The translations under genes were made by a program, and so were the position numbers. A DNA stretch of 64,000 nucleotides from contig NC_008709.1 in the NCBI RefSeq assembly GCF_000015285.1, positions 3,658,001 through 3,722,000 on the forward strand, read 5' to 3'. Source of the DNA: Psychromonas ingrahamii 37 (GTDB lineage Bacteria > Pseudomonadota > Gammaproteobacteria > Enterobacterales > Psychromonadaceae). Positions 1 to 10,786 of this stretch are shown in pieces. The notes under the pieces were generated by a model. It searched no databases. It saw nothing but the letters and a program-made list of their open reading frames with translations, and was not told the origin of the DNA. Positions within the stretch are counted from its first letter, which is position 1; each line of letters begins with the position of its first letter.

Positions 1-633
1 TGAAGCACCAATTTCAACATCATCACCAATAATCACTTTTCCTATTTGCGGAATTTTAATCCAGGTACCCTGATATGGCGCATTGCCAAAACCATCCGAC
101 CCGATAACCGCATTAGCATGAATAATGCAACGCTTACCCAACTCCGTTTGATGGTAAAGAGTGGCATTAGGGTAGATTCTGGTGTTTTCTCCCAAGGTGC
201 TGTACTGCCCAATAACAACATTGTCCATAATTTGACAGTTATCACCAATCACCACACCCTCTTCAATCACAACATTATGAGCAATAGTCACGTTCTGACC
301 TATGATTGCATTTTTATGAATCTGTGCCGAGGCGGCAATAGCAGGTTGCGGATTTGGCGTGGTATCAAAAATCCTGGCTAATAATGCATAACCCACATAG
401 GGGGTCTCCATAAACAGCGCATTACCTTGGTAGCCCTGTTTAAAAGAGTTCGGTAATACAATTGCACTCGCGTTACATTCATCTAATCTGGTTAATAAGT
501 TTTTGTCAGAGACGAAAGTAATGTCGCCCTGCGCGGCTTTTTCAAAGGTTGCAAGTCGATATATATTGAGCTCAGCATCTCCTACCAATTGCGCGTTAAG
601 TTGTTGTGCTAATTGCCCTAAATTGTATACCAT
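1..633 (-). CDS. lpxD: UDP-3-O-(3-hydroxyacyl)glucosamine N-acyltransferase, partial
   Basis: Third step of lipid A synthesis: adds the second 3-hydroxyacyl chain to UDP-3-O-acyl-glucosamine. The N-terminal 211 codons are visible and the C-terminus lies beyond position 1. An N-terminal uridine-binding region (ATG at 633) is followed by left-handed beta-helix hexapeptide repeats, seen as recurring I-G-x-N and V-I-x-x-x-V patterns from about residue 110, and by the NAVIGSDGFG stretch typical of LpxD. It directly follows skp (10 bases apart), the conserved bamA-skp-lpxD order. Function is from family knowledge; the visible part is intact. Confidence 0.95.
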   Translation of the reverse strand, partial: MVYNLGQLAQQLNAQLVGDAELNIYRLATFEKAAQGDITFVSDKNLLTRLDECNASAIVLPNSFKQGYQGNALFMETPYVGYALLARIFDTTPNPQPAIAASAQIHKNAIIGQNVTIAHNVVIEEGVVIGDNCQIMDNVVIGQYSTLGENTRIYPNATLYHQTELGKRCIIHANAVIGSDGFGNAPYQGTWIKIPQIGKVIIGDDVEIGAS

Positions 634-643
634 ACTTAATAAC

Positions 644-1156
644 CTACTTTTTGCTGATTTCTTTAATAACACGCTCGGATATATCAAGTGCTGGTTTAGA
701 AAAAACAATTTGCTCGCCATTAAGAATAATATCGTAATCATCTTGTGCGGCGATATCATTAATAACCTCACGCAGTACCATTAAGGCCTCTTGTTGCTCT
801 TCGCCTTGACGACGACGATTATCCTCTTCAAATGCCTTACGTTTTAATTTGTACTCAGAGACTTTAACCTCAATCTCACGTTTCATCGCGGTCACTTTGT
901 CTTTACCTAATAATTCAGCATCACGCTGAACTGCTTTTTCTAATTTCTTAATTTCGCTTTCTAATAGCTGCAGAGCTTGATAACGGCCCTTGAACTCATC
1001 TTCTAATTTTTTAATAATCTTGTTCCGTTGCGGAGATTCTTGCATAATTTTTGACGGGTATACCACGGCAATTTTTTGTGCTGCCTGTACCGCTGTCGTA
1101 TAGGGAACGAAAATCAATGTTGCGGCTAATGTCACTGCTTTAAAAAACGTCTTCAT
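644..1156 (-). CDS. skp: Periplasmic chaperone Skp/OmpH
   Basis: Periplasmic holdase that keeps unfolded outer-membrane proteins soluble on the way to the BAM complex. The 170 residues begin with a signal peptide (hydrophobic core about residues 8-22, VQA-A cleavage near residue 25), then a short beta segment (KIAVVYPSKIM) and a long charged helical region (about 40-130) forming the tentacle coiled coil. Length is normal for Skp. It lies between bamA and lpxD on the same strand. Confidence 0.95.
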   Translation of the reverse strand: MKTFFKAVTLAATLIFVPYTTAVQAAQKIAVVYPSKIMQESPQRNKIIKKLEDEFKGRYQALQLLESEIKKLEKAVQRDAELLGKDKVTAMKREIEVKVSEYKLKRKAFEEDNRRRQGEEQQEALMVLREVINDIAAQDDYDIILNGEQIVFSKPALDISERVIKEISKK

Positions 1157-1240
1157 ATTTTAACTCCTTGATAATTAAATTTTTGAGAAACTCATGTCAC
1201 TTGTTGCAAGTAATCTGAGTCATAATACTACAATAAGTAC

Positions 1241-3649
1241 TTAGAAAGTTTCACCGATATTAAATGAGAAAATTTCAGTTTGATCGCCCTCATACTCGAT
1301 TAAAGGCCATGCCAGTGTGAAGATTAACGGTCCCATTGGCGATACCCAAGTGATTTGAGTACCTGCTGAAACACGAATCTGACCGGGTTTTGAGTAATCG
1401 GAAAAATAATCACAATTAGATACACACCCTAGCTGGCTGTAATAATCATTATTAAACTCCGTGTCCCATGCCTCGCCCGCGTCAACAAATAAGCTTGTTC
1501 GCGCCTGCCTTGCATAAGCCTCATCTAAAAAGGGGACGGGGAAAATCACTTCGCCACTGAGGGTATATTTGGCGTTACCACCCACTGCATTATCGGTTAA
1601 TGATACATTGCCATTGCTGACATACATAGCACGAGGACCTACAGTATTACTCGCGAAACCGCGCAGGGTCCGATAGCCGCCAACATAATAATTTTCAAAG
1701 AAAGGTAAAATTTGATCATTACCTTCAAGTTGTCCATAACCGTTTCCGTATCCCCCCGAGGCTCTTAATAAAGTCGTCCAATCCCCCGAATCGGTAATGC
1801 GCTGATAATGACTAATATTAAAATTAATTTTAAAATACTGTAGATCAGAACCAGGAACCGTAATTTTACTCCATAAAGAATGCTTCGTACCCTGTGTCGC
1901 TAACTGTCCTTTATCTAAATTATTTCTTGTCCAATTAGCGGAGATATCAAAGTTCTGAAATGTTGCTGAGCCGTCGGACGCTAACTGAGAGTTATAAATA
2001 TCCCAAAATTGCTGTAATTGCTCATAGGACTTTAATTGTGAAATATTGTTATTCTCCCAACCAAGACTAAAACCTAAACGGTTGGTTTCATTCACCGGAA
2101 AACCGCTGTTTAAACGCACGCCATAAGTTGTGTTGGTATAATCAACAATGTTTGCATCACCTGCTTCAAATTTATCATAAAAGAGTCGACCACCGGCACT
2201 CACGCCATCTTTAGTCAGATAAGGCGTCGTATAGTTAACATTTGCACTGAGGTTATATTGGTTGGTTTTTACTTCAAAGCCAACTTTATCACCCGAACCT
2301 AAAAAGTTATTCTGCTGCACCCCAGCAGTTAAACTCATCCCGGATTCGGTACCATATCCGATACCTGCATTAAATGAACCAGAAGCCTGCTCTTCGACGT
2401 TAAGGTTTAAATCAACTAAATCATCACTCACTCTTTCTGTATTAATATTAATTTTAGAGAAAAATCCAAGGCGATTTAAGCGCGATTTTGAGGTTTCAAT
2501 ATTTTCGCTTGATAACCAACCCCCTTCCATTTGACGCATCTCTCGGCGTATAACCACATCTTTTGTTGTTGTATTACCAGAAATATTGATGTGGCGTACA
2601 TAACCACGAGATCCCGGATCCACAGAAAAACTGATAGCAACAGTGTTTGTCGCATCGTTAACTTCAGGATAAGTCGTAATTTCCGGATAGGCATAGCCTA
2701 AGCGGCCAAAGTACTTGCGAATACTTTGTTCTGCAAAAGTAATATCGGAAGCCGCATAAGTATCACCGCGCTTAAAAGGCACCAAGGATGCAATATCATC
2801 ATCATAACCGAGCAGATTGCCGATAAATTTGACATCAGAAACGCTATATATTTTCCCTTCATTAATATTAACGGTCACGTAAACGCCTTTTTTATCGGGC
2901 GTTAATGCGACCTGCGATTCATCAATAGAAAAACGAATATAACCACGGTCCAAATAATAACTTTTGATAACTTCAAGATCACCCGCCAGTTTTTGTTTTT
3001 GGTAACTATCATCAGCAAAGAAGTCCCACCAACCACCGGAATCACTTAGGGTCAGGCGTTTTAATAAATCTTGATCCGTAAAAGCATTGTTACCGACAAT
3101 ATTTATCTGCTCAATTTTTGCCGTGCGGCCTTCTTTAAATCTAAATTTAATCGAGACGCGATTACGTGGCAATGCCGTAACGACAGTCTCAACTTTGGCG
3201 CTGTATTTACCCACACTATGATAAAAATCTTCAAGACTTTTTTCAATTCCCGAGAGCGTCGTACGATCCAGAGATTCGCCAACTTTCAGCGCGGATGATT
3301 TAAGCGAATCAAAAATTTGTTCTTCGCTGAGCTTTTTATTTCCGGAGAGTTCTACATTACTGATTGTAGGACGTTCTTTTACTTTGAATATTAAAACGTC
3401 ACCCTGTCTGAGTAACTCAATAGACTCAAAATAACTGCTGGCATAAAGCTGTTTTAACGCTTTTCCTAATGTATAATCGTCAACAGCATCACCTTCCCGA
3501 ATAGGCAAACTGAGCAGAGCTGCACCTAAAGTCACTCGCTGCAGACCTTCAAACTGCAAATCAGAAACAGTAAATTTTTCTGCAAACGAAAATCCCGAAA
3601 TACAACTGCCGATTATTAATGCACCAGTAAGTAAAAATTTTTTAATCAT
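1241..3649 (-). CDS. bamA: Outer membrane protein assembly factor BamA
   Basis: Core of the BAM complex, inserting beta-barrel proteins into the outer membrane. The 802-residue protein has a signal peptide (about 1-23), five POTRA domains (about 24-420) and a C-terminal 16-strand Omp85 barrel ending in NIGETF, with the terminal aromatic residue expected of outer-membrane proteins. The barrel carries a [10 protein letters not shown] segment, the conserved VRGF/Y-type lid-loop motif region. Upstream rseP is about 200 bases away. Length matches the family. Confidence 0.96.
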   Translation of the reverse strand: MIKKFLLTGALIIGSCISGFSFAEKFTVSDLQFEGLQRVTLGAALLSLPIREGDAVDDYTLGKALKQLYASSYFESIELLRQGDVLIFKVKERPTISNVELSGNKKLSEEQIFDSLKSSALKVGESLDRTTLSGIEKSLEDFYHSVGKYSAKVETVVTALPRNRVSIKFRFKEGRTAKIEQINIVGNNAFTDQDLLKRLTLSDSGGWWDFFADDSYQKQKLAGDLEVIKSYYLDRGYIRFSIDESQVALTPDKKGVYVTVNINEGKIYSVSDVKFIGNLLGYDDDIASLVPFKRGDTYAASDITFAEQSIRKYFGRLGYAYPEITTYPEVNDATNTVAISFSVDPGSRGYVRHINISGNTTTKDVVIRREMRQMEGGWLSSENIETSKSRLNRLGFFSKININTERVSDDLVDLNLNVEEQASGSFNAGIGYGTESGMSLTAGVQQNNFLGSGDKVGFEVKTNQYNLSANVNYTTPYLTKDGVSAGGRLFYDKFEAGDANIVDYTNTTYGVRLNSGFPVNETNRLGFSLGWENNNISQLKSYEQLQQFWDIYNSQLASDGSATFQNFDISANWTRNNLDKGQLATQGTKHSLWSKITVPGSDLQYFKINFNISHYQRITDSGDWTTLLRASGGYGNGYGQLEGNDQILPFFENYYVGGYRTLRGFASNTVGPRAMYVSNGNVSLTDNAVGGNAKYTLSGEVIFPVPFLDEAYARQARTSLFVDAGEAWDTEFNNDYYSQLGCVSNCDYFSDYSKPGQIRVSAGTQITWVSPMGPLIFTLAWPLIEYEGDQTEIFSFNIGETF

Positions 3650-3852
3650 TTTATTAGCTAATCCTTTACAACACTTATAGCGTGTTTTTTATACTTACTA
3701 AGCACATCATTTTTTAAGGAAACTGCCAGCATGCGACTTAAGTAAAACCTTAAACAGCTGGAATATGTAACCAAATATCAAAGATGTGGAGTTTATAAAC
3801 AAATGACCGAAGTTTCAATACCATCATTATTTAAACGATAGTTTCGGAGGTT

Positions 3853-5229
3853 CTATAATAAATCAAAATCATTCAGTATAGCAATTAGCATCAGCGTTAT
3901 TAAAATAGCTCCACCTATTCTAAAGCCTATCTCTTGAACCTTTTCTGGCACCGCTTTACCCGTTACAACTTCGAAAAAATAGTATAATAGGTGCCCGCCA
4001 TCTAATACCGGCAAAGGAATTAGGTTCATTAATCCCAAGTTGACACTAATTAAGGCTAAAAATCCCAAAAAATATTCAATACCATAATTTGCGCTCATAC
4101 CGGCACCTTTAGCAATTGCCACAGGTCCGCTGAGATTTTTAACTGAAATATCACCGCTCACCAGTTTTACGATGGTATTAAAAGTTAATTTTGTAAGCAG
4201 CCCTGTTTGTTCAATGGCGCGATCCATTGCCGCTAATGGACCAAACTGCAACTTAACCCGGTATTGTTCTGGGTAAGTTTCAATGACCGGAGAAACACCA
4301 ATATGCCCTTGAATAATTTCAGATTCAAGCCTTCGAGCAGCCGGTGTCAGCTTAACTATTTGTGTTATTGTGCCTCTTTCAATTTCAAGTTGCAGCGTTT
4401 GCTCAGCATTTTTTTGGATAAGCGCAACAAATTGCTGCCAATTGTTTAATTTATCACCATCAATGCTTAATAACTTATCACCTATTTGTAAACCTGCTTT
4501 GTCTGCCGCCCCGCCCTGAGTCAGTTGCCCAACCTCTAAATAGATCTCCGGCATATAGGGAATCAAGCCTAAGCTGCTGATAATTGACTCTGTTTTGGGA
4601 TCAAATTGCCAATCCTGCAATGAGACAGTGAAACTTTTTGTTGGTTCGCTGGAGAGTTCAGGATTGCTCTCTTTTAGCGGCTGAACAGTAATATTAAACT
4701 GATTTTCGCCAATTTGATTAACCAAGGCTAAGTTCAATGAATCCCAATCTTCAACCGGTTGGTTATTGATAGCCATTACTTGAAAGTGCTTTACGTCTTG
4801 TAAAACACTCATAGGGCTACCTACCTGCGTTGTTTCAACGATAGGTTTAGCGCTGTTCACGCCGATCATGTACATAAAAAAGAAGGCAATAACGGCTAAT
4901 ATGAAATTAGCCGCAGGTCCCGCAGAAACAATTGCAATGCGCTGCCAAACGGTTTTTTTATCAAAGGCAAATGCCTCATCCTCGGCACTTAATTTGTCGA
5001 TTCGGCCATCGAGCATTTTAACATAACCGCCGAGAGGGATAGCTGCAACAGCAAATTCAGTTCCCTGTTTATCAAACCATTTAAATAAAACTTTACCAAA
5101 GCCGATAGAAAAACGGTGCACTTTTACGCCACATTTTCTGGCCACCCAAAAATGTCCAAATTCATGAACAGCAACCAGAATGCTTAATGCGACTATAAAA
5201 GCACCTAAATTCCATAAACTACTCAGCAT
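3853..5229 (-). CDS. rseP: RIP metalloprotease RseP (site-2 protease)
   Basis: Intramembrane zinc protease that cleaves anti-sigma factor RseA in the envelope stress response and clears signal-peptide remnants. Visible features: HEFGH zinc motif (H22, E23, H26) in the first membrane helix, two periplasmic PDZ domains (about 110-310), and the second catalytic motif PVLDGGHL near residue 400. The 458-residue length is normal. The start region overlaps the older dxr-rseP junction, which exists twice here (see the relict at 5230-5358). Confidence 0.95.
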   Translation of the reverse strand: MLSSLWNLGAFIVALSILVAVHEFGHFWVARKCGVKVHRFSIGFGKVLFKWFDKQGTEFAVAAIPLGGYVKMLDGRIDKLSAEDEAFAFDKKTVWQRIAIVSAGPAANFILAVIAFFFMYMIGVNSAKPIVETTQVGSPMSVLQDVKHFQVMAINNQPVEDWDSLNLALVNQIGENQFNITVQPLKESNPELSSEPTKSFTVSLQDWQFDPKTESIISSLGLIPYMPEIYLEVGQLTQGGAADKAGLQIGDKLLSIDGDKLNNWQQFVALIQKNAEQTLQLEIERGTITQIVKLTPAARRLESEIIQGHIGVSPVIETYPEQYRVKLQFGPLAAMDRAIEQTGLLTKLTFNTIVKLVSGDISVKNLSGPVAIAKGAGMSANYGIEYFLGFLALISVNLGLMNLIPLPVLDGGHLLYYFFEVVTGKAVPEKVQEIGFRIGGAILITLMLIAILNDFDLL

Positions 5230-5358
5230 AAATAATCCCGTTTAATAATCTCACTTGCGCTTAACCTCGCCTCTGTATCAATCCCTAAAAATGATCGACT
5301 GACTTAATAACAACACCATCATGTGGTTTTAAAACGCACCAGCTAAATACAATAAACT
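5230..5358 (-). pseudogene. Relict second copy of the dxr 3' end before rseP
   Basis: The dxr-rseP interval is not random spacer. The sequence around 5221-5345 repeats the sequence around 5359-5483 at an offset of 138 bases. The part nearest the dxr stop (coding [16 protein letters not shown] and the overlapping TGA) is almost identical in both copies. Farther away the copy nearer rseP has decayed and carries in-frame stops, so it cannot be the functional dxr end. Both copies keep the overlap in which the dxr stop lies within the rseP ATG. The relict therefore probably survives because it carries the rseP translation start. Confidence 0.85.
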
Positions 5359-5360
5359 AC

Positions 5361-6560
5361 TCAGCATAAATAATCCCGTTTAATAATCTCACTTGCGCTT
5401 AACCTCGCCTCTGTATCAATCTCTAATAAATGCTCGACTGACTCAATAGCGGCACTTTCATGCTGGTTTAAAACACGCTCAACAAGTTGTGATATCTGGG
5501 TGAATTTGATGGTCTGATTTAAAAAAGCCTCAACCGCAATTTCATTTGCTGCATTTAGAATAGTGGTTGACTGCTGTCCTTCAAAACAAGCGTCAATGGC
5601 CAATTTCAGGCAAGGGTAACGATCAAAATCAGGCGCGGTAAAACTAAAATCAGGCGCTGCAAAAAAATCTAAAAAATCAGTTCCACTTTCGATACGCTGC
5701 TCACCCCCTAAGACGTAGGCAATCGGAATGCGCATATTAGGGTTGCCCATCTGCGCTATCACACTACCATCTTTATATTGCACCATGGAATGAATGACTG
5801 ATTGAGGATGTATTATTATCTGCAGCTGCTCTTTATTGGCATTAAATAACCAGCGCGCTTCAATATACTCAAGCCCTTTATTCATCATGGTGGCCGAGTC
5901 TATTGATATTTTCTTACCCATCGACCAATTGGGATGCTTAACAGCCTGTGCCGGGGTGATCGCTGCAAATTCTGCTAAGGGCTTTTCTAAAAAGGGGCCA
6001 CCAGAGCCGGTTAATAGTATTTTAGAGACACCTTCCCCGGATAAATCGCAAGCACCAATAGTATTTTGCAACTTGGGTGATAACGCTTGGTAAATAGCAT
6101 TATGCTCACTATCAACGGGCCAAAGCTTTGCGCCAGACTTTTTAACCGCATCAATAAACAGTGCGCCGGACATAACCAACGCTTCTTTGTTGGCTAAAAA
6201 AACTTCTTTACCCGCATCAACCGCCGCAAGTGTTGTTTTTAACCCTGCAGCTCCAACGATAGCAGCCATCACTGAATCCACATGATCACTTGCGAGTAAT
6301 TCTAATAACCGCTGCTCATCATCAAGCACATGGCATGATAAATTGTTTCTTTTGAGTAAACCGCGCAATTTTTTAGCCGATATTTCACTGCTCATTGAAA
6401 CATACAATGGGGTAAACTCGCGGCACAGCGCTAGCATTTTATCAACACTGGATGAGGCTGCTAATAAGGTAATCTGATATAACTCAGGGTTACTCCGGCA
6501 AACACTGAGTGTACTATCTCCTATCGAACCCGTTGCGCCTAATATAGCTAATTTTTTCAT
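5361..6560 (-). CDS. dxr: 1-deoxy-D-xylulose 5-phosphate reductoisomerase
   Basis: First committed step of the MEP isoprenoid pathway: DXP to MEP with NADPH. The 399-residue protein opens with the Rossmann motif [10 protein letters not shown] (7-16). It also has the substrate and metal segment PVDSEHNAI, the LTGSGGPF loop and the [18 protein letters not shown] block, all diagnostic of DXR. It is followed within 4 bases by the upstream-transcribed cdsA. Its last 46 codons are duplicated downstream as a decayed copy; the reading frame here is intact. Confidence 0.96.
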   Translation of the reverse strand: MKKLAILGATGSIGDSTLSVCRSNPELYQITLLAASSSVDKMLALCREFTPLYVSMSSEISAKKLRGLLKRNNLSCHVLDDEQRLLELLASDHVDSVMAAIVGAAGLKTTLAAVDAGKEVFLANKEALVMSGALFIDAVKKSGAKLWPVDSEHNAIYQALSPKLQNTIGACDLSGEGVSKILLTGSGGPFLEKPLAEFAAITPAQAVKHPNWSMGKKISIDSATMMNKGLEYIEARWLFNANKEQLQIIIHPQSVIHSMVQYKDGSVIAQMGNPNMRIPIAYVLGGEQRIESGTDFLDFFAAPDFSFTAPDFDRYPCLKLAIDACFEGQQSTTILNAANEIAVEAFLNQTIKFTQISQLVERVLNQHESAAIESVEHLLEIDTEARLSASEIIKRDYLC

Positions 6561-6563
6561 TTT

Positions 6564-7415
6564 CTAACTTAACCAAAATAGATAAATAAGGGTAAAAACC
6601 GGCACAGCAGCGGTTAAACTATCTATCCTGTCTAAAATGCCACCATGGCCCGGTAATAAATTGCTGCTGTCCTTTAGACCGGCTTCTCGTTTAAATAGAC
6701 TTTCACTTAAGTCACCGAGCGAGGAAACTATAATAGTGATCAAAGAGCCAATCAAAAAAATGGTCATTTGATCCGTTGGAATAGCAAAGAAGGCTGAGCC
6801 AAGCAGCGCCACAAACATGGCACTCAACAGTCCACCCAAAAAGCCCTCTATGGTTTTTCCTGGGCTCACCTTAGGCGCCAACTTGCGTTTACCAAATTTT
6901 TTCCCGCAAAAATAAGCGCCAATATCGGCGGCCCAAACAAGACAGGAAACGTACATTAATAGCTCAGCACCAAAATAAAAATCATCATCAATATTGACCG
7001 AACGTAAAACAACCATTGCCCAAAATAGGGGTACAAGGGTTAGCAAACCAAAAACAGATTTAATGAATTTACTTTTTTGCCATAGCTTTGCTGATTTTGG
7101 GTAACTAATAACCATCAGTAGAGAGAGACACCACCAAAGAGAGGCAGCTAACAGGCCATAGATAATATAACCGTTGACTTTACCAGCGCTCCAGATTTGT
7201 TCAACGGGTATTAATAGTAATGTCCCCCCAAGCACTAAACCGAAAACAAATAGAACGAAACCGGAAGGCGTTTTACTCACGAAGCCCGCCCACTCTTTAC
7301 TGGATAGCAGGTAAATGGCCGCACCCAAAAGCATAAAAAACTTTAACGGAAGAAAGAATATACCAGCAATGGTAAGAGGAGCTAAAATTAAAGCAGTTAT
7401 AATTCGTTGTTGCAC
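6564..7415 (-). CDS. cdsA: Phosphatidate cytidylyltransferase
   Basis: Makes CDP-diacylglycerol from CTP and phosphatidate at the inner membrane. The protein has 283 residues and about eight membrane helices. The C-terminal CDP-DAG synthase signature is complete: SLFKREAGLKDSSNL followed by PGHGGILDRIDSL. The start is a GTG with an AAGGTG ribosome-binding site about five bases upstream. The gene lies in the uppS-cdsA-dxr order usual for gammaproteobacteria. Confidence 0.95.
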   Translation of the reverse strand: MQQRIITALILAPLTIAGIFFLPLKFFMLLGAAIYLLSSKEWAGFVSKTPSGFVLFVFGLVLGGTLLLIPVEQIWSAGKVNGYIIYGLLAASLWWCLSLLMVISYPKSAKLWQKSKFIKSVFGLLTLVPLFWAMVVLRSVNIDDDFYFGAELLMYVSCLVWAADIGAYFCGKKFGKRKLAPKVSPGKTIEGFLGGLLSAMFVALLGSAFFAIPTDQMTIFLIGSLITIIVSSLGDLSESLFKREAGLKDSSNLLPGHGGILDRIDSLTAAVPVFTLIYLFWLS

Positions 7416-7467
7416 AGAAACACCTTGATTAAATACGTTTGTACTGAGAAAACCAGCAAATTAATTA

Positions 7468-8202
7468 TTAACTTAGTTGTGCACCGGTTTTTCCAAAGCG
7501 GCGTTCTTTACTTGAAAATACATCTAGCGCATATTGAAATTCTTGACCATCAAAATCCGGCCACAAAACATCGGTAAAATAAAATTCCGCATAAGCCAGT
7601 TGCCATAATATAAAGTTACTAATACGTTGGTCCCCCCCCGTGCGGATTAGAAGATCCACTGGCGGTAATTCTGCCAAACAGGTAACGTTATTAAGCAGCT
7701 GCTCATTGATATCTTCTACCTTAAGCTTACCTGCCGCCACTAAAGTAGCTAACTTTTTGGTTGCCTGCGTTATATCCCAGCGGCCACCATAATTTGCGGC
7801 AACATTGACCACTAAACCAGTATTAGCTTGGGTTCTATTTTCAGCTTCAATGATTTTTTTTTGTAGCCCTTCGCTAAATCCGGACAACTCACCAATCACT
7901 TTAAGTTTAATATTGTTTTTCTGTAATTTTTTGACTTCACTGCTTAATACAGTAAAAAAAAGCGCCATCAGCATATCAACTTCCTGCACCGGGCGTTGCC
8001 AATTTTCACTGCTGAAGGCGAACAAGGTTAATGCTTCAAGCTTTTGCTCGCTTGCAAAAGCAATTGCCCGACGTAAAGATTGAACGCCGTGCTTATGCCC
8101 TAATACACGATGCTTACCTTTGCTTTGTGCCCAGCGACCATTTCCGTCCATAATAATAGCGACATGCCTGGCATGTTTTAAATTTTCATTTGATGTGGTC
8201 AC
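7468..8202 (-). CDS. uppS: Undecaprenyl diphosphate synthase
   Basis: Makes the C55 cis-polyprenyl carrier for peptidoglycan and O-antigen from FPP and IPP. The signature HVAIIMDGNGRWAQ near the N-terminus carries the catalytic Asp; the FAFSSENW and RTGGDQRISNFILWQ blocks follow. I place the start at the GTG at 8202, which has an AAGG box at normal spacing and gives 244 residues. A longer reading from a TTG at 8253 or an ATG at 8247 is open but lacks a visible ribosome-binding site. Confidence 0.93.
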   Translation of the reverse strand: MTTSNENLKHARHVAIIMDGNGRWAQSKGKHRVLGHKHGVQSLRRAIAFASEQKLEALTLFAFSSENWQRPVQEVDMLMALFFTVLSSEVKKLQKNNIKLKVIGELSGFSEGLQKKIIEAENRTQANTGLVVNVAANYGGRWDITQATKKLATLVAAGKLKVEDINEQLLNNVTCLAELPPVDLLIRTGGDQRISNFILWQLAYAEFYFTDVLWPDFDGQEFQYALDVFSSKERRFGKTGAQLS

Positions 8203-8279
8203 AATCAACCTTGATGAATTGAAAAATAGCGGAACATTAGTTAGCATATCCAAAATAGGGATACGCTAACACTAGATAG

Positions 8280-8837
8280 TTAAACTTCAAGTAGCTCAGC
8301 TTCTTTGACGACAAGCAGATCTTCAATCTGTTTAATATGATCATTAGTTGTTTTTTGCACTAGCTCTTCGCCAACACGTTGTTCATCTTCACTGATATCT
8401 TTATCTTTTTCCAGTAATTTTAAATCGTTATTTGCATCACGACGAATATTCCGGATAGCAATACGACTATTTTCAGCTTCACCACGCACAATTTTAATTA
8501 AATCACGACGACGCTCTTCTGTTAGCGGAGGCAAAGGGATACGAATCACAGTACCCGCAGACATCGGGTTTAAACCTAAACTTGAGCCCATTATCGCTTT
8601 TTCCACTGCCTTAATTAACGAGGCATCAAAAACCGTGACCGTTAATGTACGGGCATCCTCAGTAGAGACATTACCAACCTGACGAAGCGGTGTATTACTG
8701 CCGTAATACGGCACCATAATACCATCTAATAAACTTGGGTGTGCACGACCCGTGCGAATTTTTGAAAGTTGGCTTCTAAATGCTTCAACACTTTTATCCA
8801 TACGGGATTGAGCATCACTTTTAACTTCATTGATCAT
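8280..8837 (-). CDS. frr: Ribosome recycling factor
   Basis: With EF-G and IF3, splits post-termination ribosomes. The 185-residue length is exactly typical. The conserved [13 protein letters not shown] segment (about 28-40) and the [15 protein letters not shown] block at about residue 100 identify it. It follows pyrH by about 30 bases, in the rpsB-tsf-pyrH-frr order conserved across proteobacteria. Confidence 0.97.
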
Positions 8838-8869
8838 AAAAATTTCCCTAATTTTCGGTTATAAATTGA

Positions 8870-9619
8870 TTATTCTTTTTCTATTATTGTCTCACAATGT
8901 TTAATAGTTGTACCTTCATCTTCGCCTAACACAACACGGTTTAACGCACCGGGTTTGTTCATATTAAATACGCGTATAGGTAAACTATGATCCCGTGCTA
9001 ATGTAAACGCAGCGAGATCCATTACTTTTAACTCTTTTTCCAATACTAATTGATAATCAATCTCTTTATATAATTTTGCATCAGGATTTTTAGCCGGATC
9101 GGCATCAAAAACTCCATCTACTTTTGTACCTTTTAAAACAGCATCGGCTTCAATTTCAATACCACGTAAACAAGCTGCCGAATCCGTAGTAAAAAATGGG
9201 TTACCTGTGCCAGCGGCAAAAATCACCACAGTGCCTTGTTTAAGGTATCTTATTGCCTTTGCCCAGTTGTAATCATCACAAACACCATTTAAAGGAATCG
9301 CTGACATTAAACGCGAATTAACATGCGAACGCTGCAGGGCATCGCGCATTGCAAGACCGTTCATTACCGTCGCCAGCATACCCATATGGTCACCAACAAC
9401 GCGGTTCATCCCAGCTTCAGCGAGACCTGCGCCACGGAAAATATTGCCGCCACCGATAACTAACCCAACCTGCACACCTACTTCTATTAATGATTTAATT
9501 TCAAGCGCCATGCGATCCAGCACTTTAGGATCAATACCAAAGCCCTCCTCGCCGACCAAAGCCTCACCACTTAATTTTAATAAAATGCGGCGATATGCAG
9601 ATTTTGGTTTTGTTTTCAT
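8870..9619 (-). CDS. pyrH: UMP kinase
   Basis: Phosphorylates UMP to UDP; hexameric, allosterically regulated by GTP and UTP in this family. The 249-residue protein has the amino-acid-kinase motif KLSGEAL near residue 15, the GGGNIFRG loop (about 57-64), the [12 protein letters not shown] block, and a C-terminal FNMNKPGAL segment. A strong hairpin after tsf separates it partly from the tsf transcript. Confidence 0.96.
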   Translation of the reverse strand: MKTKPKSAYRRILLKLSGEALVGEEGFGIDPKVLDRMALEIKSLIEVGVQVGLVIGGGNIFRGAGLAEAGMNRVVGDHMGMLATVMNGLAMRDALQRSHVNSRLMSAIPLNGVCDDYNWAKAIRYLKQGTVVIFAAGTGNPFFTTDSAACLRGIEIEADAVLKGTKVDGVFDADPAKNPDAKLYKEIDYQLVLEKELKVMDLAAFTLARDHSLPIRVFNMNKPGALNRVVLGEDEGTTIKHCETIIEKE

Positions 9620-9740
9620 GCTAGTTCCTTAATGTAGACTTAATACCGGTTAGGTTAATAAATTGTGTCGTAATTTGTTAACCTAACAGGTATAACTAAT
9701 TAAATTTTAAAGACAATATTAAACCCTATTTTGAATGCAA

Positions 9741-9768
9741 AAGAACCGCAGACGTAGCTGCGGTTCTT
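9741..9768 (-). terminator. Intrinsic terminator after tsf
   Basis: An 11-bp perfect inverted repeat (arms AAGAACCGCAG and CTGCGGTTCTT, 6-base loop), followed on the minus strand by a short T run. It lies about 40 bases past the tsf stop and probably ends or attenuates the rpsB-tsf transcript before pyrH. Confidence 0.8.
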
Positions 9769-9807
9769 CAAAGACAATAAACAAAGCGTCTTATTTAGAG
9801 AAATTGA

Positions 9808-10686
9808 TTACTTAGCAGAAGCAGCCATTGTCGCAGCAACTTCAGCAGCAAAATCTTCAACTTTCTTATCGATGCCTTCACCCACTTCTAAACGAATAAA
9901 TGAGATAACCTCAGCGCCAGCGTCTTTAAGAAGCTTAGCAACTTTGATAGAAGGATCTTTAATGAAGGGTTGACTTGTCAGGCTAACTTCACCAGAAAAT
10001 TTAGCCATACGGCCAGCAACCATTTTTTCAGCAATAGCTTCAGGTTTACCACTTTCTACTGCGATTGCAAGCTGAATCTCTTTCTCTTTAGCAACAACAT
10101 CAGCAGGTACATCTTCAGCTTTAACATACTGAGGAGCAGCTGCAGCAACGTGCATTGCGATATCTTTAGAAAGATCTGCATCACCACCTTTAAGCACAGA
10201 GATAACACCAATTTTGCCACTGTGTACATAAGCACCAAGGTTTTCACCTTCAACGATATGTAAACGACGAATAGAGATATTTTCACCAATTTTAGACACT
10301 AAATTAGCACGAGCAACTTCTACAGTATCACCATCGTAAGCTAATTCATTGAGAGCTTCCACGCTAGCCACTTTATTGGCTAATGCGATTTCTGCAATTT
10401 TATTTGCAAAAGCAAGAAAGCTTTTATCCATTGCTACAAAATCTGTTTCACAGTTTACTTCAGCAAGAAGGGCAACACTACCCTCAACTTTTGCTAAAAT
10501 CACACCTTCAGCAGCAACTCGGCCAGCTTTTTTAGCGGCTTTAACTGCACCTGATTTACGCATGTTTTCAATTGCAAGCTCAAGGTCGCCCTCAGCTTCA
10601 ACTAATGCTTTTTTACAATCCATCATACCCGCAGCAGTACGGTCACGAAGTTCTTTAACTTGCTTAGCTGTTACAGTAATAGCCAT
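9808..10686 (-). CDS. tsf: Translation elongation factor Ts
   Basis: Nucleotide exchange factor for EF-Tu. The 292 residues show the N-terminal UBA-like domain with [19 protein letters not shown] (about 10-28), followed by the conserved NCETDFVA segment near residue 80. It sits directly downstream of rpsB (about 100 bases), as in most bacteria, and is followed by an intrinsic terminator. Confidence 0.97.
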   Translation of the reverse strand: MAITVTAKQVKELRDRTAAGMMDCKKALVEAEGDLELAIENMRKSGAVKAAKKAGRVAAEGVILAKVEGSVALLAEVNCETDFVAMDKSFLAFANKIAEIALANKVASVEALNELAYDGDTVEVARANLVSKIGENISIRRLHIVEGENLGAYVHSGKIGVISVLKGGDADLSKDIAMHVAAAAPQYVKAEDVPADVVAKEKEIQLAIAVESGKPEAIAEKMVAGRMAKFSGEVSLTSQPFIKDPSIKVAKLLKDAGAEVISFIRLEVGEGIDKKVEDFAAEVAATMAASAK

Positions 10687-10786
10687 TGTCGAATTCCTAT
10701 TATTTCAATTAAAAAGGGGGGGCAATAGCCCCCCAATAATCAATCATAGACTGATTAATAAGAGATATTTAGCTCAAAAAGGCTAA

